The position numbers were made by a program, and so were the translations under genes. Under the pieces are notes generated by a model. That model was not told the DNA's origin, did no database searches, and saw only the letters and a program-made list of their open reading frames with translations. Below are positions 1 through 7,146 of a stretch of DNA of 7,206 bases, piece by piece (position 1 is the stretch's first letter; the number at the start of each line of letters is the position of its first letter). Source of the stretch: CAWEFA01 sp963808135 (GTDB lineage Bacteria; Bacteroidota; Bacteroidia; Bacteroidales; DTGW01); assembly GCA_963808135.1 (NCBI GenBank), contig CAWEFA010000072.1:1-7206 (forward strand). Direction: 5' to 3'.

Positions 1-82
1 GTATATGTTTTTACCTGAAAACTTGGTTTTTAATAAGATATTTGCTAAGTTTCAGGCTTAAAACAAGTCGGTAGCGACAGCA

Positions 83-3000
83 ATGGATGACAAGAAAAAC
101 AAGAAGGGTTTGCCCTGTTTAGGGAATGCACAACTATCGGTTAAACCAGGTATAAAGTTCGATCTTCTTCGCGAAGCAATTAATCTTGATACTAACGATG
201 GGCGTGTAGGATACTTTCGTATTTCCCGCGAAGGCAAATTACTAGGTTTAAACCATGCTATGGCAAAAATTCTTGGAGCGCCGGAGAATAATAAATTGCC
301 AAAAATCCAAAGCTCGATAAAAACAATATTACTAAATTCGGTTTCATTAAACGAGGTTGTTATCGGCGAAGAAACAGAAATTCCGTTGAAAGAAAGCAAA
401 ATTAACCGGGTATATCTGTCAGCAAAATCGGTTGTTGTAAATAGCAATGAGCATATCATTGGATTTGCAGAAAGCATTCCAGCCAAAAGGGAAAATTACA
501 AAAAACTTATAGATGAGGACAACCTGAATTTGTTAATTGATAGTGTTGACAAATTAATCTGGTTTGTTGATGGCAAAGGCCATTTAATGGCTTTCAATTG
601 TTTATTTGAAAAATATTTTCAAAATCGTTTTAAATTAAAACCTGAAATCGGGACACCGGTATTTGAAACACTTTTTGCTGAAAATGAATTGGAATGGAAA
701 ACAATATTTGAAGAAGCGTTAAAAAGTAATAAGCAAATTAGAAAGTCGGAATTAACAATTAATGGCACAAATTATTTTCAGAATATCAGTATTAACCCGG
801 TATTCGATAATAAGTCAAAAAATATAGGGGTGGCATGTGTTTGTCAAATTGCAGCCGATCAAATAACAACCGGAAATGTTCTGTTTGAGTCAAAATTTCA
901 ACTTCAAAAAATTATCAACAATATTCCATATCTTATTTGGTTAAAAGATATTAATGGAAATATTATCGTCGCTAACCAACCGTATTTAAATTTTTTTAAA
1001 GTTGAAGTAAGCGACATTAACATTAGTAAGGAAAAAGAGAAAGGCAATGTTTCGGAAATATTCGATTATTTAAGTGATGATTCAAATATTTTATCAACCG
1101 GCGCCAAATTAACTGAAGAGAAAAGTTTCAATATTAATGGGGAAACAAAATGGTTTGAAATCCATAAAGCTCCAATTTATAACGATAAATTAGAATTGCT
1201 CGGAGTTACCGGGATGGCACGGGACATAACAAGCAGAAAAAATATTGAAAACGTAATGCTTGAAAGTGAAGAAAAATTCAGGCAGTTTGCCGAAAACACT
1301 TACGATGCATTTATTTTATGCTCTACAGAAGTTGTGTTATATGTTAATCCTGCATTCCAGAAGATATTTGGCCGCGATCTGCATGAAGTTTATAAACACG
1401 TTCATATTCCTGCCAGTTGGGTACATTACGATGACCGAAAAAAAGTTACTGGTTACTTTAATGGCGAAGAATATAAAAAAACAGGAAAATTTAATGGCCA
1501 ATACCGTGTTATAAAAAATGATGGCACTGTTTCCTGGGTTTGGGAGCGAAGTTTCCCTGTTACGGACGATAAGGGCAGAATTATCCGCTATATTTCAGTT
1601 GCTTCCGATATAACGCGCCAGAAGCAATTGGAAGTCGACCTGCTTAGGAACAAAACACAGCAACAGGCTATCCTCGATAATATACCTCACATGGCCTGGT
1701 TAAAAGATGTTGAGGGTAAATATGTATCTGTTAACGAATCATTCGCTAAGTATTATAAACATTCAAAAGATGAGCTTATCGGGAAAACCGATTCGGATTT
1801 CTGCCATCCCAATTTGGCAGAGCTTTATGCCTATAACGATTATATAGTTATTAAAACCAAGAAACAACAGCAATTTGATGAATTTATAGACACTGAGGAC
1901 GGTACAATATACACAGAAACCATTAAAACACCTATTGTTAATGATGACGGGGAAGTAATTGGTATTACAGGTATTTCAAGAGATATAACATATTATAAAC
2001 GTCTTGAACAGCAATTGCGCGCAAATGACGACCGGCTAAAAGCGCTGTTAAAAAATTCCACAGATTCAATCACAGTTATTGATAAAAATTTCAAAATCAT
2101 ATTCGACAGTTCATTCATTTTAAAAATACGAGGTACAAAACCAGAAGAACTCAATAATCCGGGGTTTCTTGAACAGATATGTGAAAGCGACCGTTCAACA
2201 GTTAAAAAAGCAATTGAAAAAGTTATTGAGAATCCCGATACACAGCAAATAGCCGAATTTAGTTGTATTAAAGATGATGGCTCGGTGGTTTATTTTGAAA
2301 GTTTTTTTTCCAACCATCTTAAAACTCCACTGATTGGAGGTATTGTAGTAAATTCGCGACATATTACCGATCGGAAATTAGCCGAACTTAAAGAAAAAGA
2401 ATATCAGGAAAACCTGGTCTTTCTTGAAATTACGGCGCTCGATTTTCTTTCTATCTCATCAAGCGAGGAAATTTATGATTACATCGGCTCAATATTGCTC
2501 TCGCTCTTACCCGAGTCAGTTTCCATTTTAAGTACTTACGATGAAAATGAGAATTGCCTGGTTATTCAGAATATTAAAGGGGTTGACAAATTTCAGGGAA
2601 TTATTGAAGATTTACTCGGGCAAAATCCAATGCAATACAGGGCAAAATTGACCGACCAAACCAAAAGGGAGCTGTTTGCCACTTCAAACAAACTACGCGA
2701 ATTGAACGGCGGGCTTTATAATATTTTCAACCGGCAAATCGATTTTATGGTTTGTAAGGCCCTTGAAAAGCTTGTATCCCTTAATAAAGCTTACGGAATG
2801 GGTATTGTAAGGGATGATAAATTATTTGGAAGTATAGTAATTTTAACCCGTTATGATCATGAAATAAAGGATAAACGTATTATTGAAACCTTTATTTATC
2901 AAGCCTCAATAGCATTACAGAGAAGGAACCTGGAAAAAGAATTTATTGCAGCCAAGGAAAAAGCAGAAGAATCGGATAAATTAAAAACTTCTTTCCTTGC

Positions 3001-3727
3001 AAATATGTCGCATGAAATTCGTACTCCTGTTAACGGGATTATAGGTTTTTCGCAACTTTTAGAGGAAAAAAATCTTACTGAAGAAAAACGCCGTGAATAC
3101 ATAGATATTATTAAATCAAATGCCGATGCGCTTATTTCACTTATCGACGATATTCTTGATGTTTCAATTATCCAGGAAGGTCAGGTAAAACTTCGTAAAA
3201 CAACAGTTAACATCAATTTAATCCTCGATGAAATTTTTACTAACTACTCTTCGCCACAATATAAAGAAAAAGACATCGAGTTTGAAATTGTTAAATCTTT
3301 ACCTGATGAAAATGCAACCTTGCTTACCGATCCGGTACGTATCAAACAAATTTTAAATAATTTGGTATCCAACGCATTTAAATTTACCGAAAAAGGTAAA
3401 ATAGAAGTAGGTTATATTGTTGAACCGGACTTTATAAAATTCCATATTAAAGATACCGGGATTGGTATTTCAGATGAAAAACAGGAAAGTATATTTTGGA
3501 GATTTACGCAGGGAGATTCATCGTATACCAGACGGTTTAGAGGTTTCGGCTTAGGGTTGGCCATTTCAAGAGGCCTGGTTGAAATTATGGGAGGGAAAAT
3601 ATGGGTAAATTCAAAACCTGGGGAAGGATCGGTTTTTTACTTTACAATTCCGTTTAACGATAATTCATTAAAAAGCCCTCAATCGTTAGTAAAATCTGCT
3701 AAAACAAACCCGTCGCTATTAAATTGA
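83..3727 (+). CDS. Cytoplasmic multi-PAS/GAF sensor histidine kinase
   Basis: This 1214-residue protein is a two-component sensor kinase that should autophosphorylate on His977. It has about six PAS-like repeats. Two are weak (about 28-135 and 145-258). Four are clearer (about 272-385, 396-513, 524-637 and 650-764), each closing with a typical DIT/HIT-x-RK-like PAC end. A GAF-like region follows (about 773-948), then a short coiled linker. The HisKA H-box SHEIRTP is at 976-982. The HATPase_c domain (about 1080-1190) has N-box NLVSNAFKFT (1093-1102), G1 DTGIGI (1124-1129) and G2 GFGLGLA (1154-1160), so all catalytic boxes are present. There is no signal peptide, membrane segment or C-terminal receiver, so it should sense an intracellular cue and signal to a separate regulator. 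No response regulator is visible in the window. PAS 3 and PAS 5 share an NIPxxxWLKD opening and look like an internal duplication. The ATG at 83 has no clear Shine-Dalgarno, as is usual in Bacteroidota. The ligand is unknown. Confidence 0.95.
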   Translation: MDDKKNKKGLPCLGNAQLSVKPGIKFDLLREAINLDTNDGRVGYFRISREGKLLGLNHAMAKILGAPENNKLPKIQSSIKTILLNSVSLNEVVIGEETEIPLKESKINRVYLSAKSVVVNSNEHIIGFAESIPAKRENYKKLIDEDNLNLLIDSVDKLIWFVDGKGHLMAFNCLFEKYFQNRFKLKPEIGTPVFETLFAENELEWKTIFEEALKSNKQIRKSELTINGTNYFQNISINPVFDNKSKNIGVACVCQIAADQITTGNVLFESKFQLQKIINNIPYLIWLKDINGNIIVANQPYLNFFKVEVSDINISKEKEKGNVSEIFDYLSDDSNILSTGAKLTEEKSFNINGETKWFEIHKAPIYNDKLELLGVTGMARDITSRKNIENVMLESEEKFRQFAENTYDAFILCSTEVVLYVNPAFQKIFGRDLHEVYKHVHIPASWVHYDDRKKVTGYFNGEEYKKTGKFNGQYRVIKNDGTVSWVWERSFPVTDDKGRIIRYISVASDITRQKQLEVDLLRNKTQQQAILDNIPHMAWLKDVEGKYVSVNESFAKYYKHSKDELIGKTDSDFCHPNLAELYAYNDYIVIKTKKQQQFDEFIDTEDGTIYTETIKTPIVNDDGEVIGITGISRDITYYKRLEQQLRANDDRLKALLKNSTDSITVIDKNFKIIFDSSFILKIRGTKPEELNNPGFLEQICESDRSTVKKAIEKVIENPDTQQIAEFSCIKDDGSVVYFESFFSNHLKTPLIGGIVVNSRHITDRKLAELKEKEYQENLVFLEITALDFLSISSSEEIYDYIGSILLSLLPESVSILSTYDENENCLVIQNIKGVDKFQGIIEDLLGQNPMQYRAKLTDQTKRELFATSNKLRELNGGLYNIFNRQIDFMVCKALEKLVSLNKAYGMGIVRDDKLFGSIVILTRYDHEIKDKRIIETFIYQASIALQRRNLEKEFIAAKEKAEESDKLKTSFLANMSHEIRTPVNGIIGFSQLLEEKNLTEEKRREYIDIIKSNADALISLIDDILDVSIIQEGQVKLRKTTVNINLILDEIFTNYSSPQYKEKDIEFEIVKSLPDENATLLTDPVRIKQILNNLVSNAFKFTEKGKIEVGYIVEPDFIKFHIKDTGIGISDEKQESIFWRFTQGDSSYTRRFRGFGLGLAISRGLVEIMGGKIWVNSKPGEGSVFYFTIPFNDNSLKSPQSLVKSAKTNPSLLN

Positions 3728-3752
3728 ACCAAATTAATCTTAATCAATTATC

Positions 3753-3770
3753 CCTGCCTAGCGCAAGTGC
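3753..3770. repeat. Short TAGCGCAAG repeat, copy 1
   Basis: The core TAGCGCAAGTGC (3759-3770) is preceded by CCTG. It lies in the 98-base gap between the convergent kinase and chitin synthase genes. A near copy in the same orientation is at 5951-5967. The core can fold into a tiny GCGC/GTGC stem, and the other copy differs by one base in the arm, so pairing is kept through a G-T wobble. It may be a member of a dispersed intergenic repeat family. No convincing terminator was found in this gap for either gene. Confidence 0.45.
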
Positions 3771-3825
3771 AATTTTTATAAACACAAAGGCTATTAATGT
3801 AAGGAGTAAATTAAAAATTTAAAGT

Positions 3826-5151
3826 TCAATTATACTCCTGCTTTAAAACCCATTTCTGAATGTCTAAGATGACGCGCCGCAGATTATAAGAGTTTTTATA
3901 AATCTTTGAATTTATTGCAAAGATAAAACCTGAAAATAGCCTGAAACCAACTAAAACAACCAAAGCCAATATAATTGAAGTAAGAATTTTTTCATTGAAG
4001 CCTGAATAAAAAAACAGTAGCATCAAAGATACATTAGAGGTAAACCAAAGTGACACAAATATGAACCTGAATTTATGAAATTGGGTTTTCCGGTTTTTAC
4101 CAACACGCTTTTTTACATTGTAACCCATATTTTCATTATCCAGTCCTTTTGTTCCCCAACTGCAATTATGCAGGTTGCAAAACGAATATAAGGAAAGCTG
4201 CAACCACATGTAAGGACGTAAGAGAATAAACTGAATTATTATTTTAACGAAATTCTTAAACAAATCTTTTGAATAAAACCCTGCTATAAGCAATAATCCC
4301 AATGGCTCTGATAAAATAACAGAGAAAAAGAAAGTATCGATTATGCTTTTGTGGAAATTAAGGCTCAGATAAGTTATTGTGGAAAGGAAAGGCATTAAAG
4401 AAACGATCCCGTTTAAAACAAACAAATATTTAATTTTTTTGCTAAACCGGGTAAAATATGACATAAAAAACTGAACGGCCAAAAGCACAATGAAAATATT
4501 TAAAAAAACTTTAGATACTAGGCTTAACCAGGGCCATGATTGGGCGAACAATCCAAATTTGGCTACGTAGGCACTGGCAGTTATTACTATTATGGAAGGA
4601 AAAAGCCATTGAAACAAATTATTTACTGCAAGCCAGGGAGCTACCATCAATGTGTGCAACTTTTCAAATAAAGGGGCGCTGCTGTTTTTAATGTATTTCC
4701 CAATTTTTGCAATGAGCCATAAACTACAGGTAAATGAACTATTGATCCAACGTTTGCGCTGCTTAAAGAGTTCCTCAAGAGAATCACAGGAGTCGGTTAC
4801 TGCAACTGACAAAGGTTCAAATCCAAGCCTCCACCTTGAATCTTCTTTTGAAATTATTTCAAACCCCAATATTCTATCTTCAGCCAAGAACATCGTCGAT
4901 TCAAAAGGTGTTAAATTTCTAAGCCCCCTGAAATATTGGTTTAGAACCGAATGAGGAGAATTATTTTTTGTTTTTTCCACTATTGCTTCCCAGCGAAAAA
5001 TACAGAGCTGTCCGGGTATTACTGTCAAATAGCCCAACATGATTTCTGAAGGCCAGTCTATAATTTTTTGTGCGGCAAAATCGCCGTATTGCCAGCACTG
5101 CAGCAGATCAAAAGGAGATTTAGCCGGATTCTGTAAATATTTTACTTGCAA
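3826..5151 (-). CDS. Chitin synthase-like glycosyltransferase, C-terminal part (frameshifted gene)
   Basis: This is the downstream part (441 residues from a TTG at 5151) of a gene whose 5' part is 5120-5836 in another frame. It carries the second half of a family GT2 chitin synthase catalytic domain, which makes beta-1,4-GlcNAc polymer from UDP-GlcNAc at the membrane. Visible motifs are a GYLTVIPGQL stretch (40-49) matching the GYITVLPGA region of fungal chitin synthases, LAEDRILGFE (89-98) with the catalytic-base EDR, and QRKRW (131-135), the processivity signature. Six or seven hydrophobic segments follow (about 173-195, 206-228, 243-262, 274-292, 303-320, 362-382 and 386-412). YSFCNLHNCSWGTKG (322-336) corresponds to the YAFCNxHDxSWGTKG box of fungal division 1 enzymes. 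SWGTKG separates it from NodC, hyaluronan synthase and cellulose synthase. The TTG is probably not a real start; codons upstream of it remain open to a TGA at 5172-5170. Family assignment is confident; activity is doubtful because of the break. Confidence 0.88.
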   Translation of the reverse strand: MQVKYLQNPAKSPFDLLQCWQYGDFAAQKIIDWPSEIMLGYLTVIPGQLCIFRWEAIVEKTKNNSPHSVLNQYFRGLRNLTPFESTMFLAEDRILGFEIISKEDSRWRLGFEPLSVAVTDSCDSLEELFKQRKRWINSSFTCSLWLIAKIGKYIKNSSAPLFEKLHTLMVAPWLAVNNLFQWLFPSIIVITASAYVAKFGLFAQSWPWLSLVSKVFLNIFIVLLAVQFFMSYFTRFSKKIKYLFVLNGIVSLMPFLSTITYLSLNFHKSIIDTFFFSVILSEPLGLLLIAGFYSKDLFKNFVKIIIQFILLRPYMWLQLSLYSFCNLHNCSWGTKGLDNENMGYNVKKRVGKNRKTQFHKFRFIFVSLWFTSNVSLMLLFFYSGFNEKILTSIILALVVLVGFRLFSGFIFAINSKIYKNSYNLRRVILDIQKWVLKQEYN

Positions 5152-5836
5152 CAGCGCCAGTGTTTGGGTTCAATTCCAGAAATTTTAAGAAGTAAAAAAG
5201 TGCCTCCGGTTTTGGCACAGTCCCCAGGTTAAGCTGCAAGCAATACTTGGGATTTAGTTTTCGGCAAAGCACATCGAAGAACCACCAATGGGAATTTAGC
5301 TTCCCCATGTTTTGATTTTTTATGCACAGGAGAACAGGAACTTCAATCTGATGGTCCATCCAAAATCCGTCTTCAGACCACTGTTTTTTTATTTTTCCGG
5401 TATTGCAGGCATTATTCAATATCTTTAATAAACGATGGCTGCAAAATGTATTTTGAAATACATACATATCAGCAAAGTCAGTGGCTTCAATTGGCTCATA
5501 AAGTCCAAGCTCTGATAAATACTTTATGGTCGATTCCGACATTGAATCCAGTCCGTCGGCAATAATACATATTGTTGCATTATCTGGGTTTTCATAATTA
5601 TTTTTTAAAAAAATCAGGTTTTGGACAATTCCATTCAACGAAAGCAATAACGCTTCGCCAGGTTCATTGTAAGCCGTTAAACAATACAGAATGTCTTCAT
5701 GGCCCTTTTTAATTTTCCGGATTACTTCTGCTAAATTTACAGGATACCTTGAATTACTCTTAAGCAGCAGATTATGCTTTTTGGGCAATGTTTCTTTGTA
5801 CAGTGGTTCTGTTATGTAGAACAACGAGTCATTCAT
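5120..5836 (-). CDS. Chitin synthase-like glycosyltransferase, N-terminal part (frameshifted gene)
   Basis: This 238-residue frame (ATG at 5836) is the 5' part of the same gene as 3826-5151. It begins the catalytic domain with ILYCLTAYNEPGEA (49-62), matching the ITMYNE motif that binds the nucleotide. CIIADGLD (90-97) follows, corresponding to CIISDGR of fungal enzymes. LNSHWWFF (180-187) matches the INSHRWFFNAF block. CLQLNLGTVPKP (199-210) corresponds to the LLDVGTKP motif. In that last motif the expected metal-binding Asp is Asn203 (AAC, 5230-5228). The frame ends prematurely at TAA (5122-5120), just after NPNTGAVASK, where the family continues with a GACGEI-like stretch. Joined to the second part by a +1 shift at the AAAA run (5143-5140), it gives about 669 residues, which covers the catalytic core and membrane domain. 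It lacks the long N-terminal extension of many fungal enzymes. The start has no Shine-Dalgarno and an AT-repeat leader. It could be a real pseudogene or carry a sequence error. Confidence 0.88.
   Translation of the reverse strand: MNDSLFYITEPLYKETLPKKHNLLLKSNSRYPVNLAEVIRKIKKGHEDILYCLTAYNEPGEALLLSLNGIVQNLIFLKNNYENPDNATICIIADGLDSMSESTIKYLSELGLYEPIEATDFADMYVFQNTFCSHRLLKILNNACNTGKIKKQWSEDGFWMDHQIEVPVLLCIKNQNMGKLNSHWWFFDVLCRKLNPKYCLQLNLGTVPKPEALFYFLKFLELNPNTGAVASKIFTESG
5123..5169 (-). other. Frameshift interval in chitin synthase-like gene
   Basis: Both frames are open only between the frame-2 TGA at 5172-5170 and the frame-1 TAA at 5122-5120, so the switch must lie here. The most economical join drops one base from the A run at 5143-5140. 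The protein then reads NTGAVASK followed directly by YLQNPAKSPFDLLQ. Four A residues are a short run for polymerase slippage, and no known programmed +1 signal is evident. A base insertion (mutation or assembly error) is the simplest reading. Confidence 0.75.
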
Positions 5837-5950
5837 ACGCTAAATATATATATATTTAATCTATAATTTTCGTCTTATTTAAAATTTCATGATAATTTAA
5901 CCTTATGAATGATTTGAATCCTACGTCAAAATAAGCCTTATAATTAACAT

Positions 5951-5967
5951 CCTGTTAGCGCAAGCGT
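5951..5967. repeat. Short TAGCGCAAG repeat, copy 2
   Basis: CCTGTTAGCGCAAGCGT is the direct counterpart of the repeat at 3753-3770. The two copies lie in the same orientation on either side of the chitin synthase-like gene. They share CCTG and TAGCGCAAG and differ at a few bases between and after these. This may be a dispersed intergenic repeat or the trace of an insertion boundary. Confidence 0.45.
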
Positions 5968-6049
5968 CATATCTTTTTTTAAGAACAGAGTAAAGAATTA
6001 TTTTTCAGCAATTTTAATCCCAAAATTTGTTTTTTTAATCAAAAGAATT

Positions 6050-6070
6050 CCTCGTAGCTCTGCTACGGGG
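6050..6070. repeat. REP-like hairpin, copy 1
   Basis: The arms CCTCGTAGC (6050-6058) and GCTACGGGG (6062-6070) form a 9-bp stem with one T-G wobble around a TCT loop. A direct copy lies 76 bases downstream (6126). The two copies differ at one stem position on both arms (T-A here, C-G there), so pairing is conserved. This structure resembles REP elements mobilised by REP-associated tyrosine transposases. No such transposase is in the window. Confidence 0.75.
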
Positions 6071-6085
6071 TAAAATCAAATAATA

Positions 6086-6102
6086 GGTTTGCTATGCAAA
6101 CT
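6086..6102. repeat. Middle hairpin between the two REP-like copies
   Basis: GGTTTGC (6086-6092) pairs with GCAAACT (6096-6102) across a TAT loop, giving six Watson-Crick pairs and one terminal G-T wobble. It has the same design as its neighbours (a stem with a three-base loop and a wobble near the base) but a different sequence. It could be a second REP family or the central unit of a composite element. Confidence 0.5.
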
Positions 6103-6123
6103 CCATTGTTGTATTTTTTTTGA

Positions 6124-6148
6124 TACCTCGCAGCTCTGCTGCGGGGTA
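6124..6148. repeat. REP-like hairpin, copy 2
   Basis: CCTCGCAGC (6126-6134) and GCTGCGGGG (6138-6146) form a stem around a TCT loop. Flanking TA/TA (6124-6125 and 6147-6148) extends it to 11 bp. Relative to copy 1 it has a compensatory T-A to C-G change and the same T-G wobble position. Both copies are followed by GTA and preceded by a T-rich tract. Confidence 0.75.
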
Positions 6149-6273
6149 GTTCATTATTTGTATTTTTAACGATTATTCTGTGTTTCATACCTAAATGTTT
6201 TTATAATTATTACTCTTTTTTCCTTATTTTATTAATGAATTACCAAAATTATAAACAAAAAATCTTATAAATT

Positions 6274-7026
6274 ATGGCAAATAAAAAAGTTATCCGCAGG
6301 GAAGTTGCTGTATTAAATATACCGCATCAAATATCCAAATTAATAAGCTTGGTCAAGGGTATTGTATTGGCTATGACAGGAAATGCAAATTTTCCAACGC
6401 CTTACCCGGCCAATGTACCTGCATTGGCCACCGTTACAGCCGATATTAACGCGTTAGATTCCACCGAATCGGTAGCGCTTACCAAGGTTATCGGCTCAGT
6501 AGAAACGCGCGATGCCAAAAAGGAAATCCTGCTGAAGGATTTGCACGCGCTTCTTGCCTATGTGCAGGGCATAGCTGATAACAACCCTGCCAACGCAGTG
6601 GCTATTATTAAAAGCGCGGGCATGGATGTAAAACAGCCCGTAAGCAGGACAAAATCCGATTTCGATGTATCGTACGGCGATGTTTCAGGCTCTGCTTTGC
6701 TTGTTGCAAAAGTTGCCGCCAAACGTGCTTCGTACGAATGGCAAATGAGCGCCGATGGTAAAACATGGAACAATTTACCCGTTACACTTATTTGTAAAAC
6801 AACCGTTACCGGGCTTGTACCCGGCACAACCTATTACTTCAGGTTCAAAGCCGTAACCACTGATGGCGAAGGCGACTGGAGTCAGTTTGTAAGTATCGTG
6901 GCTATTCAACAACAGGCAATAATTATTAAACAACAAACACAGAATAAGTATTTTATAAACAGCAGGAGGGGCCGCCCAAATTTATCCCATAGCGGCCCTT
7001 CCTCTTTTCAGGCGGGACGGTTCTAA
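6274..7026 (+). CDS. Small helical plus fibronectin type III domain protein with unusual C-terminus
   Basis: The 250-residue product starts MANKKV and has no signal peptide or membrane segment. Residues about 10-115 look mostly helical. Residues about 120-211 form a fibronectin III-like beta domain, with ASYEWQMSADGKTW (152-165), VTGLVPGTTYYFRFKAVT (178-195) and a closing GDWSQFVSIVAI (200-211). Proteins of this layout, about 210 residues long, are common in Bacteroidota; their function is not known to me. After residue 211 the frame continues for about 39 residues of Gln/Lys- then Arg/Ser-rich sequence unlike the domain. That tail is encoded in part by a terminator-like hairpin (6964-7003). 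A single C-to-T change at the CAA codon 6907-6909 would give a stop at the expected end, so the tail may come from loss of the ancestral stop. The gene looks more GC-rich than its neighbours. The ATG has an A/T-rich leader. Confidence 0.85.
   Translation: MANKKVIRREVAVLNIPHQISKLISLVKGIVLAMTGNANFPTPYPANVPALATVTADINALDSTESVALTKVIGSVETRDAKKEILLKDLHALLAYVQGIADNNPANAVAIIKSAGMDVKQPVSRTKSDFDVSYGDVSGSALLVAKVAAKRASYEWQMSADGKTWNNLPVTLICKTTVTGLVPGTTYYFRFKAVTTDGEGDWSQFVSIVAIQQQAIIIKQQTQNKYFINSRRGRPNLSHSGPSSFQAGRF
6964..7003 (+). terminator. GC-rich terminator-like hairpin inside the end of the fibronectin III gene
   Basis: AGGAGGGGCCGC (6964-6975) pairs with GCGGCCCTTCCT (6992-7003): 12 bp with one G-T wobble and a 16-base loop, followed by CTCTTTTC. 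The T tract is weak. It lies before the stop at 7024-7026, so it is translated as part of the C-terminal tail. This suggests the coding region once ended upstream of it. Confidence 0.5.
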
Positions 7027-7044
7027 CCAAATTGCGGCAGTTTT

Positions 7045-7095
7045 GACTGATTCCAATTAGAATCGAACAAAATCTAATTGGAATCGGAGTCTTTT
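7045..7095 (+). terminator. Long inverted repeat, probable Rho-independent terminator
   Basis: GATTCCAATTAGA (7049-7061) is perfectly matched by TCTAATTGGAATC (7073-7085) around an 11-base loop. The outer arms GACT (7045-7048) and AGTC (7088-7091) extend the stem past a GG bulge, and TTTT follows (7092-7095). It begins 18 bases after the stop of the fibronectin III gene and would end its transcript. It could instead belong to the left end of the mobile element that seems to begin downstream. Confidence 0.6.
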
Positions 7096-7146
7096 CAACC
7101 AACTGTGTCAAGGAGTAATTTATAATAAATTATAACTTGCACAATT

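Larger units (their letters stand above)
5837..6273. other. Gene-free divergent intergenic region with repeats
   Basis: This 437-base AT-rich spacer separates the divergent chitin synthase-like and fibronectin III genes, so both promoters should lie in it. No clear Bacteroidota promoter (TTTG and TAnnTTTG) could be assigned. Next to the synthase start is an alternating AT tract (about 5844-5855). A TAGCGCAAG repeat lies at 5951-5967 and three hairpins lie between 6050 and 6148. The last 100 bases before 6274 are A/T-rich leader with no recognisable Shine-Dalgarno. No coding frame of note or tRNA was seen. Confidence 0.7.

Noticed and set aside
37..44. GATATTTG as a Bacteroidota -7 promoter element for the kinase
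   Set aside because: It differs from TAnnTTTG at the first base and has no TTTG at the proper upstream spacing, so it is too weak to annotate.
58..486. Minus-strand open frame of 142 codons
   Set aside because: It lies opposite the conserved start of the histidine kinase, has no recognisable domain, and is a shadow frame.
3728..3825. Bidirectional terminator between the convergent genes
   Set aside because: Only a stem of about four base pairs (TAGCGCAAGTGC) with a loop too small to fold well was found; no stable stem followed by a T tract was seen.
5140..5143. Programmed frameshift or transcriptional slippage at AAAA
   Set aside because: The run is too short for typical slippage and there is no evident stimulatory element; mutation or sequence error is simpler, though homologues could overturn this.
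3826..5836. NodC, hyaluronan synthase or cellulose synthase
   Set aside because: The NSHxWFF block, the EDRILxFE context and the C-terminal SWGTKG box are those of true chitin synthases; no PilZ domain is seen.
6050..6148. CRISPR array
   Set aside because: There are only two similar units, each a self-complementary hairpin, with a third different hairpin in the gap and no cas genes.
6558..6827. Minus-strand open frame of 89 codons
   Set aside because: It is antisense to the fibronectin III coding region and its composition mirrors that gene.
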